Part shown: in pieces, positions 6,964 to 13,740 of the stretch
How the letters are laid out: every line of letters begins with the position of its first letter
How positions within the stretch are numbered: the first letter of the stretch is position 1
Program-made: the position numbers and the translations under genes
Notes under the pieces: model-generated
Seen by the model: only the letters and a program-made list of their open reading frames with translations
The model's database searches: none
What the model was told of the DNA's origin: nothing
Assembly: GCA_017532485.1 (NCBI GenBank)
Contig: JAFXJE010000029.1
Span: 1-13,740 of the forward strand
DNA length: 13,740 nucleotides
DNA from: Peptococcaceae bacterium
GTDB taxonomy: Bacteria > Bacillota > Peptococcia > Peptococcales > Peptococcaceae
Direction of reading: 5' to 3'

Positions 6964-7790
6964 TGCAAGAGGTTTACGAAGTACCTTATGTGATAGAAGC
7001 CCAAAATTTAGGTTATCAGGTTGGACAGCAAAAGTTGCTTAATGGGATAAATTTGCGTGTCAAAAAAGGTGAGCACTGGCTGATTTATGGCATGAATGGC
7101 TGTGGGAAAACCACTTTATTAAGTATTTTAGCTGGTTTTAGACAACAGACACAAGGTGAGCTAAAAGTATTTGGTGATGAATTTACAGCTGATAATGTGT
7201 TAGAAAAACGCCAAAAAATTGGTTGGATAAGCAGTTCGTTTTTTGATACCAAATATCGCCACGAACGAGTGAGAGATATAGTTTTGTCCGGTAAATTTGG
7301 TACTTATGGCATTGATTGGGATATTAGCAGTAAAGATGAAAACAGAGTAAAGGATTTGTTGACAGCGTTGGGGTTGGAAGACAAACAACATCTCAGTTAT
7401 GATCGTCTTTCTAAAGGACAGCGGCAGAATGTATTGATTGCTAGAGCTTTCATGGGACAGCCAGAGATTTTACTGTTGGATGAGCCTTATTCTGGGTTGG
7501 ATGTGCTGGCAAAAGCTAGATTTATGGAATTACTGGAAAAATTGATGCAAAATAAGGATTTAACAGTGCTTTTTGTTAGTCATGAAATCAACGACGTTAG
7601 TAAAGCATTTGATAATACATTGATGTTACGCAATGGTCGTTGTTTTGCTCAAGGTAAGACAGAAGATTTATTCCAAACAGCAAATCTTTCTGCTTTCTTT
7701 CAACAAAGTGTGGAGGTAGGTACTAAAGAGGAAACTTTGATTAAGCCTACAGATGAAAGAAAGCAATTAAAAATGGATTTGTTTTTATAA
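6960..7790 (+). CDS. ABC transporter-type ATPase, ModF/YlmA-like (COG1119 type)
   Basis: A 276-residue single nucleotide-binding domain. Walker A GMNGCGKT is at 44-51, signature LSKGQ at 150-154, Walker B ILLLDEP at 170-176 with Glu175, D-loop SGLD at 178-181 and switch His208. The Q-loop position reads GWISSSFFD without a glutamine, as I recall for the ModF/YlmA group. The ATG at 6960 overlaps the upstream stop, with CAGGAG at 6945-6950 as ribosome site. No permease or binding-protein gene accompanies it, so it may not drive transport; an orphan ATPase working with the zinc-ribbon and unknown proteins is as plausible. The 40 residues after the core are charged and unlike neighbouring families. 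ATPase activity is near certain; substrate and partners are unknown. Confidence 0.88.
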   Translation: MMQEVYEVPYVIEAQNLGYQVGQQKLLNGINLRVKKGEHWLIYGMNGCGKTTLLSILAGFRQQTQGELKVFGDEFTADNVLEKRQKIGWISSSFFDTKYRHERVRDIVLSGKFGTYGIDWDISSKDENRVKDLLTALGLEDKQHLSYDRLSKGQRQNVLIARAFMGQPEILLLDEPYSGLDVLAKARFMELLEKLMQNKDLTVLFVSHEINDVSKAFDNTLMLRNGRCFAQGKTEDLFQTANLSAFFQQSVEVGTKEETLIKPTDERKQLKMDLFL

Positions 7791-7812
7791 GGATATAAAA
7801 TGTTGCTATAAT
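7784..7812 (+). promoter_or_regulatory. Candidate promoter of the membrane carrier gene
   Basis: A perfect TATAAT at 7807-7812 has TTTATA (4/6, 7784-7789) exactly 17 nt upstream, partly inside the end of the ATPase gene. This gives a leader of about 140 nt (7818-7956). I see no known riboswitch in that leader. It holds a weak GCATG/CATGC dyad (7877-7881 with 7895-7899). Confidence 0.5.
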
Positions 7813-7956
7813 GTGAAAATATATAAGTGTACAGGCTGGTACTGATGCAGAGAGGATAGCTGTTGTCGGAATATTCGCATGACTTGTATGTTTCCATGCA
7901 GTATAGGATACATTTTTTATTATATTATTAATTTTAAAAGGAGTGCAATTATCACT

Positions 7957-9381
7957 ATGGAACAGAAAAAAGTAAGTATTGTTCACTACATTATTACTGC
8001 AGTGATCGCTTTCGGTTTCGGCTTATTACCACCATTCGGTGCTATGACTGAATATGGTATGGGTCTGTTAGGTACCTTTATCGGTGCTGTTTACGGCTGG
8101 TCCACAATCGGTATGATTTGGCCAAGCTTTATCGCTTTAACAGCTATGGGTTATTACATGGGTATGGCTAAAATGTTAGCTGCTAGTATCGGTAACCCTG
8201 TAGTTGCTGGTTTGTTAATCATCTTCCCAATGTTTGCTGTATTAAGCGAATTACATGTTACAGAATGGTTAGCAAACAAATTTATCACTAATAAATTATC
8301 CTTAGGTCGTCCTTGGGTAGCTATCGGTATGATTTTCTTGGGTGCTTATTTTACATCCTTCATTAACTCTATCCTCGTTATCATCATTTTCGGTACATTC
8401 GTATGCACATTGTGCAAAAACTTAAACATCGCTCCATACAGCAAATTTGCTACATCCATGATGATTGGTGTTGCTTATGCTGTAATGTTGGGTCAAATTG
8501 CTGTACCTATGATTGGTACTGGTTTAACATTTAGCTTGGCTTTCCAAGGTATGTTCCAAACAGCTATGCCATACGCTAAATTTATGGCATTTATGTACCC
8601 AGCTGGTATTTGCTTATTGTTAATTTACTTAGCAGTTATGAAATTCGTTCTGCGTGTAGATGTTTCTCCATTGAAAAACTTAACTATTGAAATGTTAGGC
8701 GAAGATACAGGCAAATTAAACAGCGACCAGAAAAAAGCTGCTGGTTTCTTCTTACTTTTCACTGTAGTTATCATGGCTAGCTCTTTAGTACCAGCTCAAA
8801 GCGCTGTAGGCGTATTCTTGAATAAATTCGGCTTCTTTGGTATCGGTGCAATCATTGCTGCTATTATGATGTTAGTGCCAATGTCCGATGGCAGACCTTG
8901 CTTAGACTATGTAAAATCTGCTACTCACATTGCATGGGACCCATTCTGGTTAACAGCTTACATCATGGTAGTATCCACTTACTTAACAGGTGCAGACACA
9001 GGTTTAAGTGCTACAATCGCAATGGTATTACAAAACTTCACATCCATGAGTCCATGGGTATTCATCATTGGCGTATTAGTATTTGCTGCTGTTATCACTA
9101 ACGTTGCAAATAACTTAATCTTAACAATCGTAATCATGCCATTATTATTCCAATTTGCTGGTATGGTAGGTATGAATGGTACAGGTTTAGTATTAGTATT
9201 GTTCTTAACAACACAATTAGCATTGGCAACACCTGGTGCATCTCCAATCACAGCGATTGCGATGTCCAATGTAACTCATGTAAAAGTAATGGATATGATG
9301 AAAATGTCCTTCATCGTTATTCCAATTATGTTGTTCTTCAGTATCGTAATTGGTATGGCTTGGTCTTCCGTAATTTTCTAA
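7957..9381 (+). CDS. Ion-transporter superfamily membrane carrier (SLC13/DASS-like)
   Basis: A 474-residue very hydrophobic protein with about 11-12 membrane segments. Two half-repeats each carry a helix-break motif: TSFINS at 133-138 and ITNVANN at 380-386. The second is followed by a TPGASP stretch at 425-430, resembling the SNT and PGGTPPN-type signatures of divalent-anion:sodium symporters, but diverged. It probably moves a carboxylate or other organic anion with Na+ or H+; the substrate is unknown. The ATG at 7957 has AAAAGGAG at 7936-7943, with a rather long 13-nt spacing. An in-frame ATG at 7879 would add 26 residues without a ribosome site. Codon use is of the biased, highly expressed type. 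It is transcribed alone: a terminator follows and no enzyme gene is attached. Confidence 0.8.
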   Translation: MEQKKVSIVHYIITAVIAFGFGLLPPFGAMTEYGMGLLGTFIGAVYGWSTIGMIWPSFIALTAMGYYMGMAKMLAASIGNPVVAGLLIIFPMFAVLSELHVTEWLANKFITNKLSLGRPWVAIGMIFLGAYFTSFINSILVIIIFGTFVCTLCKNLNIAPYSKFATSMMIGVAYAVMLGQIAVPMIGTGLTFSLAFQGMFQTAMPYAKFMAFMYPAGICLLLIYLAVMKFVLRVDVSPLKNLTIEMLGEDTGKLNSDQKKAAGFFLLFTVVIMASSLVPAQSAVGVFLNKFGFFGIGAIIAAIMMLVPMSDGRPCLDYVKSATHIAWDPFWLTAYIMVVSTYLTGADTGLSATIAMVLQNFTSMSPWVFIIGVLVFAAVITNVANNLILTIVIMPLLFQFAGMVGMNGTGLVLVLFLTTQLALATPGASPITAIAMSNVTHVKVMDMMKMSFIVIPIMLFFSIVIGMAWSSVIF

Positions 9382-9435
9382 TTATAAGTTGATTATTGGA
9401 ATTAAGATTTCAAATACGATAAATATGCTATCCTC

Positions 9436-9476
9436 AAAAAACACCCTGTTCGCAGTAATGCGACAGGGTGTTTTTT
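9436..9476. terminator. Bidirectional terminator between the carrier gene and livF
   Basis: A 14-bp perfect stem (9436-9449 with 9463-9476) continues as CGC/GCG around an AGTAAT loop after one bulged T. An A6 left end and T6 right end give a T-tail in both directions. It serves the plus-strand carrier and the minus-strand Liv operon. Confidence 0.92.
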
Positions 9477-9526
9477 GCTGTAGGCAATTAGAATCAAAGA
9501 TAGTTGTCTACTTTTATTCCTTATTT

Positions 9527-10228
9527 TTAGCCACCTAAGTAAGCTTTTCTTACAGCATCATCTTCTAACAAGTCACGAGCTGGAGCAGAAAGAACAATTC
9601 TGCCAGTTTCCAATACATAGCCACGGTCAGCAATAGAAAGAGCCATTTGGGCATTTTGTTCTACGAGTAAAATAGTAGTGCCTTGTTTGTGCAATTCCTT
9701 GATAATATCAAAGATTTGTTCAATCAAGATAGGAGCAAGACCCATGGATGGTTCGTCGAGCATGAGAAGGGTAGGTTTACTCATCATGGCACGACCCATA
9801 GCTAACATTTGTTGTTCACCACCGGAAAGAGTACCTGCAGTTTGGCGACGACGTTCTTTCAGACGGGGGAACAAATCATAAATATGTTCCAAGCTAGGAG
9901 CAATTTCGCTGCTTTTACGAGTGTAAGCTCCCATTTCCAAGTTTTCTTCTACAGTCATTTGAGCAAAGACATGACGACCTTCTGGAACATGAGCTAGACC
10001 GTTTTTAACGATAGCATTAGGTACCATGTGGTGAATGTCTTGGTCCATAAATTTAATTGAACCTGTTTTACTGCGTAATAAACCAGAGAGGGTTTTTAGA
10101 ATAGTTGACTTACCAGCACCGTTAGCACCGATTAAGGTTACAATTTCACCTTGTTTGATATCGAAAGAGATATCTTTGATGGCATGAATATTACCATAAT
10201 AAACATTAAGATTATCAACTTGTAACAT
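9527..10228 (-). CDS. livF: Branched-chain amino-acid type ABC transporter ATPase LivF
   Basis: A 233-residue ATPase of normal LivF length. Walker A GANGAGKS is at 34-41, the family stretch AHVPEGRHVFAQMTVEENL at 79-97, signature LSGGEQ at 134-139 and Walker B LLMLDEP at 154-160. At the switch position it has LVEQN (Gln191) instead of His, as is usual in LivF. It pairs with LivG to drive the LivHM permease. The ATG has AAGGAGGG 10 nt upstream and starts 6 nt after the livG stop. It is the last gene of the operon, with a terminator about 50 nt downstream. The substrate is probably Leu/Ile/Val, although the family also serves other amino acids, amides and urea. Confidence 0.95.
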   Translation of the reverse strand: MLQVDNLNVYYGNIHAIKDISFDIKQGEIVTLIGANGAGKSTILKTLSGLLRSKTGSIKFMDQDIHHMVPNAIVKNGLAHVPEGRHVFAQMTVEENLEMGAYTRKSSEIAPSLEHIYDLFPRLKERRRQTAGTLSGGEQQMLAMGRAMMSKPTLLMLDEPSMGLAPILIEQIFDIIKELHKQGTTILLVEQNAQMALSIADRGYVLETGRIVLSAPARDLLEDDAVRKAYLGG

Positions 10229-10234
10229 TGTGCT

Positions 10235-11065
10235 TTAACCCTCCTTTTTACCTAAGTAAGCTTCGATAACAGCTGGATTGGAAGTAATTTCAGCTGGAGT
10301 ACCTTTAGCAATAATTTTACCATAACTTAATACGGCAATACCTTCGCAAATACCCATAACTAAGTTCATATCATGTTCGATTAACATAATGGCGATTTGG
10401 AAAGTATCACGAATTTTACGGATGTTTTCCATCAATTCAGCAGTTTCGGATGGATTCATCCCAGCTGCTGGTTCGTCTAAAAGCAACAATTTAGGATTAG
10501 TTGCTAAAGCACGTACAATTTCCAAACGGCGTTGAGCACCGTAAGGTAAACTGCCAGCTTCGGCATTTGCTAAATCTTGCATATCAAAAATAGAGAGTAA
10601 GTCTAAAGCTTTTGTTTTGGCAGCTTTTTCAGCTTTCCAGTAACTAGGTGTTCTCAATAAAGCTTTAGGAATAGAACAGTTAATGTCATTGTGTAAGCCG
10701 ATTAAAACATTATCCAATACAGTTAAATTTTTAAATAGACGAATATTTTGGAAAGTACGGGCAATACCTGCTTGATTAGCTTTTACTGTATTAAAACCAG
10801 AAGTATCCATACCATCAAGAAGAATAGTACCACGTGTTGGTTGATATACTTTAGTCAATAAGTTAAATACTGTAGTTTTACCAGCACCGTTAGGACCAAT
10901 CAGACCACAAATTTCTGTACGACCGATAGCGATATTAAAATCATCAACAGCAGTCAGACCACCGAAATCAATACCTAAATGGTGAGCTTCCAAAATAGGT
11001 GATTTATGATAATCACGTTCAGGTACGATAGAGTAACTTTGTTTTACTGGCACCATTTTAGACAT
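10235..11065 (-). CDS. livG: Branched-chain amino-acid type ABC transporter ATPase LivG
   Basis: A 276-residue ATPase. Walker A GPNGAGKT is at 57-64, Q-loop ARTFQNIRLF with Gln106, signature LPYGAQRR at 173-180, Walker B LLLLDEP at 193-199, the LivG-typical AAGMNP at 200-205, and switch His231 in MLIEHDM. I chose the ATG at 11065 because GGAG lies 9 nt upstream. A GTG at 11104 and an ATG at 11074 are in frame but poorly placed against that site. It overlaps the end of livM by 8 nt, so translation is coupled. About 22 residues precede the usual ATPase start, a slightly long N-terminus. It is the second nucleotide-binding subunit of the Liv complex at the inner face of the membrane. Confidence 0.95.
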   Translation of the reverse strand: MSKMVPVKQSYSIVPERDYHKSPILEAHHLGIDFGGLTAVDDFNIAIGRTEICGLIGPNGAGKTTVFNLLTKVYQPTRGTILLDGMDTSGFNTVKANQAGIARTFQNIRLFKNLTVLDNVLIGLHNDINCSIPKALLRTPSYWKAEKAAKTKALDLLSIFDMQDLANAEAGSLPYGAQRRLEIVRALATNPKLLLLDEPAAGMNPSETAELMENIRKIRDTFQIAIMLIEHDMNLVMGICEGIAVLSYGKIIAKGTPAEITSNPAVIEAYLGKKEG

Positions 11066-12077
11066 TGACTTCATCTCCTTTCTTTTTCTTCCACGGGAAG
11101 TCACGATTTAAAATTCGTTCTAAGATACGGCTTAAGGAGAAGTCGTACATCCCCATTAAACCAGACGGTTTGAAAATCATAACTATGATTAATAACAAAG
11201 AGTAAATAATCATACGATAAGTATTAAAGCTTTGCAGCAATAATGGCAGAGCTGTTAATACAGTAGCTGCGATGACAGAACCAATCATTGATCCCATACC
11301 ACCGAGAACAACCATAACCAAAATATTGATAGAAGCCATAAAGTCAAAACTTTTTGGTACTAATAAGCCTTGGAAACCAGCATAAAGACCACCAGCAATA
11401 CCTGCAAAGAAAGCAGAGAAAGCAAAAGCCATTACTTTATAGTAGGTTGTGTTAATACCACAAGATTCAGCAGCGATTTCATTTTCACGAATAGAAAGGA
11501 TAGCACGACCATGACGAGATTTCATCATCATATGAATTGCAACAATAGTGAAAACGACGCATAAATAAACAACGATAAAGTTAGAATGTTTTGGAATACC
11601 TAACAAACCTGGAGTACCACCAGTGATGCTTGGCAAATTAATGATAGCAACACGAATGATTTCCCCGAAACCTAAAGTGATAATCGCTAAATAGTCACCT
11701 TTTAAGCGCAAGGCAGGGATACCGATTAAGACACCAAAGATAGCAGCTACGATACCAGCAACAACTAAGCCTAAAAAGATACTGATTGGAGTAGGCAGAG
11801 CAGATGCCAAAGAAGATTTCCAAAAGATACCACAGGAATAAGCACCTACAGCCATAAAACCTGCGTGACCTAAAGGTAATTGTCCCAAATAACCAGTAGC
11901 CACATTTAAAGATACAGCCAAAATGATATAAATACCAATTTGTAAAATTAAAGAAGTTTGAGCACGATTAGTAAAACCGGAGCTAGTCAGAACATAGCCC
12001 ATAATTAAGAAAAGAACAATGAGGGTAGTGTTAATTCCGTAACGTACAGGCATTGAAATATGCTTTTGATTTTCCAA
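11058..12077 (-). CDS. livM: Branched-chain amino-acid type ABC transporter permease LivM
   Basis: A 339-residue permease with about 8-10 membrane segments. Family marks are GYLGQLPLGHAGFMAVGAY at 62-80, LRLKGDYLAIITLGFGEI at 123-140, an EAA-type coupling loop around 186-210 (SRHGRAILSIRENEIAAESCG) and the closing FKPSGLMG near the C-terminus. A basic KKKK tail follows. The TTG at 12077 is preferred because GGAGGTG (12084-12090) sits 6 nt upstream; the GTG at 12086 lies inside that ribosome site. That site itself abuts the livH stop, so the genes are almost contiguous. LivM forms the membrane channel with LivH and contacts the ATPases through the EAA loop. Confidence 0.94.
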   Translation of the reverse strand: MENQKHISMPVRYGINTTLIVLFLIMGYVLTSSGFTNRAQTSLILQIGIYIILAVSLNVATGYLGQLPLGHAGFMAVGAYSCGIFWKSSLASALPTPISIFLGLVVAGIVAAIFGVLIGIPALRLKGDYLAIITLGFGEIIRVAIINLPSITGGTPGLLGIPKHSNFIVVYLCVVFTIVAIHMMMKSRHGRAILSIRENEIAAESCGINTTYYKVMAFAFSAFFAGIAGGLYAGFQGLLVPKSFDFMASINILVMVVLGGMGSMIGSVIAATVLTALPLLLQSFNTYRMIIYSLLLIIVMIFKPSGLMGMYDFSLSRILERILNRDFPWKKKKGDEVNV

Positions 12078-12089
12078 AATGCTCACCTC

Positions 12090-12968
12090 CTAAACTTTTT
12101 CCATCATACTGCGACCAAAGAAGCCGGTAGGACGGAAAGTTAAAACAATGATTAAAATAGCGAATACAACACCATCAGTCCAAGCGGATAAGCCTACAGC
12201 AGTAACCAGAACTTCAGCTAAACCGATAGCTAAACCACCGACCATAGCACCAGGGATAGAACCGATACCACCTAATACAGCTGCAACGAAGGCTTTTAAG
12301 CCAAGTAAGGAACCCATAGTAGGACTTACTAATGGATAGCGGCAGCAGTAGAGGATAGCACCGATACCTGCTAAAGCAGCACCAACTGCGAAAGTAAAGG
12401 ATACAACATGGTTTACATTGATACCCATTAATTGAGCAGCGCCTAAATCTTCAGAAACGGCACGCATTGCTTTACCCATTTTTGTTTTTTGTACTAAGAA
12501 AGTTAAAACAAGCATGGAAATAATAGTTACGATAATAGTCACAATAGCAGTAATACTAATTTGAATACCACCGAAAGACAAGTTTTGAGCATTAATAATG
12601 CTGGAACTTGGGAAAGAACGAGCACCAGCTCCAAATAATAATTGAGCAACATTTTGTAATAACATGGAAACGCCGATAGCAGTAATTAATAAAGAAATAC
12701 GAGGAGCAGAACGCAGAGGTTTGTAAGCTGCCTTTTCAATAAGCATTGCTAACAACATACAACCAACGATAGCCATAACTACTGCTAATGCTGGGTGTAC
12801 TCCGGAAGCGATAGAAAATAAAGCAATATAACCACCAATCATGATAATATCGCCATGAGCAAAGTTTAACAGCATAATAATACCATAAACCATGCTATAA
12901 CCTAAAGCAACTAAAGCATAAATCGAACCCAGCTGCAAGCCGTTTAACAGTTGAGAAATAAAAAGCAT
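12090..12968 (-). CDS. livH: Branched-chain amino-acid type ABC transporter permease LivH
   Basis: A 292-residue permease of usual length. The N-terminal signature runs from GLQLGSIYALVALGYSMVYG at 10-29 into LLNFAHGDIIMIGGY at 33-47. The EAA coupling loop is at about 163-184 (KMGKAMRAVSEDLGAAQLMG), LGGIGSIPGAMVGG follows, and FRPTGFFG is at the C-terminus. The ATG at 12968 has AAAGGG 8 nt upstream (12977-12982); the in-frame GTG at 12977 falls on that site. It is the first gene of the livHMGF block and is separated from the binding-protein gene by two terminators and a palindrome with a candidate promoter. It makes the channel with LivM. Confidence 0.95.
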   Translation of the reverse strand: MLFISQLLNGLQLGSIYALVALGYSMVYGIIMLLNFAHGDIIMIGGYIALFSIASGVHPALAVVMAIVGCMLLAMLIEKAAYKPLRSAPRISLLITAIGVSMLLQNVAQLLFGAGARSFPSSSIINAQNLSFGGIQISITAIVTIIVTIISMLVLTFLVQKTKMGKAMRAVSEDLGAAQLMGINVNHVVSFTFAVGAALAGIGAILYCCRYPLVSPTMGSLLGLKAFVAAVLGGIGSIPGAMVGGLAIGLAEVLVTAVGLSAWTDGVVFAILIIVLTFRPTGFFGRSMMEKV

Positions 12969-13012
12969 GAAGGACACCCTTTCTGTTATAGAATATGTAA
13001 ATAAATAAAAAA

Positions 13013-13031
13013 TTTGTTATAGTATAACAAA
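13013..13031. promoter_or_regulatory. 19-bp palindrome containing a candidate livHMGF promoter
   Basis: TTTGTTATA-G-TATAACAAA is a perfect 9-1-9 inverted repeat. On the minus strand it contains TGTTATACT (13021-13029), an extended -10 with a 5/6 hexamer. The -35 position is poor. A half-site copy, TGTTATAG, recurs at 12984-12991, 31 nt from the same octamer at 13015-13022 and so about three helical turns away. This looks like a repressor operator on an internal promoter. The regulator cannot be named. Confidence 0.6.
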
Positions 13032-13035
13032 GTCT

Positions 13036-13090
13036 CAAAAAACAGCCGTTATCTATAAGGTCTCTGTTGAGTCGCCATAGATAACGGCTG
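13036..13090 (-). terminator. Second minus-strand terminator between livJ and livH
   Basis: A perfect 14-bp stem (13043-13056 with 13077-13090, CAGCCGTTATCTAT and complement) encloses a 20-nt loop. On the minus strand it is followed by TTTTTT (13037-13042). It lies downstream of livJ and upstream of livH. Confidence 0.8.
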
Positions 13091-13094
13091 AAAT

Positions 13095-13128
13095 AAACAG
13101 AAGAAAGGGCGGCAGCAAGTGCCGCCCT
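13095..13128 (-). terminator. First minus-strand terminator directly after livJ
   Basis: A GC-rich 9-bp stem (13106-13114 with 13120-13128, AGGGCGGCA and complement) has a 5-nt loop. On the minus strand it is followed by TTCTTTCTGTTT. It is 16 nt after the livJ stop. The stem is strong but the T-tract is interrupted, so partial termination is likely. Confidence 0.7.
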
Positions 13129-13143
13129 ATAATACAGTCCAGA

Positions 13144-13740
13144 TTAGTATTTACCCCAGAAAGTAGCTTCGCCATTTTCAACTTTGATGATAACAGCAGT
13201 TTTTTCAGGGTTGTTGTATTCGTCATAAGTTACATGACCTGTGATGCAATCCATATCTGTAGCATCCATAGCATCAATAACAGCTTGTTTATATTCATCA
13301 GAACCAGCTGTTAAACCAGCAGCTTCAGCTTTTTCAACAGCAGCTAATAAAATCATAGCAGCATCATAACCTTGAGCAGCAAACATATTTGGTTCGGATT
13401 CATATTTTGCTTGATAGTTAGCTAAGAAAGTCTGAACAGCTTCTGTAGTATCTTGGCTGGAGTAACCAGAGCAGTAGTAAGCACCTTCTAATAAAGCAGT
13501 GTCAGAAACTACACTTAAAACAGCATCCCAACCGTCGCCACCTAACATAGTAGCAGTAACACCAGCATCTTTAGCTTGTTGAGCAACTAAAGCGATTACT
13601 TGGTAGTAGTCAGGGCAGAATAAAGCATCTGGAGATTTTGCAGCAATGTTTGTTAATTGACCTTGGAAGTCAACAGCACCGTCAGAGTAACCTTCGCTAG
13701 CAACAACTTCCATACCTAATTCACCAGCTTTAGCGATGAA
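13144..13740 (-). CDS. livJ: Branched-chain amino-acid type ABC transporter substrate-binding protein, C-terminal part
   Basis: The frame is open to the window edge, so the N-terminus, including any signal or lipoprotein peptide, is outside; the ATG at 13713 is internal. The visible 198 residues match the second lobe of the Leu/Ile/Val-binding (Peripla_BP_6) fold. The marks are GMEVVASEGYSDGAVDFQGQL, an IAAKSPDALFCPDYY segment, TMLGGDGWD, then NMFAAQGYDAAMILLAAVEKA and the late ITGHVTYDEYNNPEK. It would capture the amino acid outside the membrane and deliver it to LivHM. Ligand identity cannot be read from this part. It is the first Liv gene in transcription order visible here. The hairpins after it suggest it is made in excess over the permease genes. 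Confidence 0.92.
   Translation of the reverse strand, partial: FIAKAGELGMEVVASEGYSDGAVDFQGQLTNIAAKSPDALFCPDYYQVIALVAQQAKDAGVTATMLGGDGWDAVLSVVSDTALLEGAYYCSGYSSQDTTEAVQTFLANYQAKYESEPNMFAAQGYDAAMILLAAVEKAEAAGLTAGSDEYKQAVIDAMDATDMDCITGHVTYDEYNNPEKTAVIIKVENGEATFWGKY

Noticed and set aside
7879..7956. In-frame ATG at 7879 giving a 26-residue longer carrier
   Set aside because: No ribosome site precedes it, and the extension carries extra residues unlike the carrier N-terminus. AAAAGGAG sits before ATG 7957.
7813..7956. Possible riboswitch in the 140-nt leader of the carrier gene
   Set aside because: I find no conserved core of a known riboswitch class, no terminator hairpin before the start codon and only a weak 5-bp dyad.
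8979..9269. Minus-strand ORF of 96 codons inside the carrier gene
   Set aside because: It is a shadow of the biased codon pattern of the membrane protein on the other strand, with no ribosome site and a low-complexity product.

Overview
The window is low-GC DNA with strong AGGAGG-type ribosome sites, tight operons and hairpin-plus-T-tract terminators. This points to an anaerobic Firmicutes-type bacterium. A Negativicutes member (diderm Firmicutes) is my best guess, but that is inference only; no rRNA or marker gene is present.

Layout. (1) 1-925: the 3' end of a large alkaline-phosphatase-superfamily phosphodiesterase, closed by a terminator. (2) 1127-2145: an SDR oxidoreductase followed by a small DUF1653 protein, ending in a strong terminator shared with a convergent LysR-type regulator (2186-3118, minus). 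(3) 3352-5388: a complete 678-residue paralogue of the first phosphodiesterase, divergent from the LysR gene. The intergenic region holds a candidate promoter and two dyads. (4) 5536-7790: an operon of uncharacterised genes, made of two overlapping ORFs that look like one frameshifted gene, a zinc-ribbon protein and a COG1119-type ABC ATPase with no permease. (5) 7957-9381: a lone 474-residue ion-transporter-superfamily (SLC13/DASS-like) membrane carrier. (6) 9527-13740 on the minus strand: a complete branched-chain amino-acid type ABC transporter read livJ (partial) - two terminators - livH - livM - livG - livF.

How the parts may work together. The paired phosphodiesterases bracket an SDR and a LysR regulator whose own promoter diverges from the intact phosphodiesterase gene, so a LysR-controlled phosphoester-cleaving locus is plausible. 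The substrate is unknown. The carrier and the Liv system would supply organic anions and branched-chain (or related) amino acids. The Liv operon looks built to make more binding protein than permease: two hairpins follow livJ, and livH then has its own candidate promoter inside a 19-bp palindrome.

The least explained parts are the tandem phosphodiesterase locus with its large insert domain and the 5536-7790 operon. No tRNA, rRNA, CRISPR array, transposase or phage gene was seen, and no gene-free stretch exceeds 300 bases.
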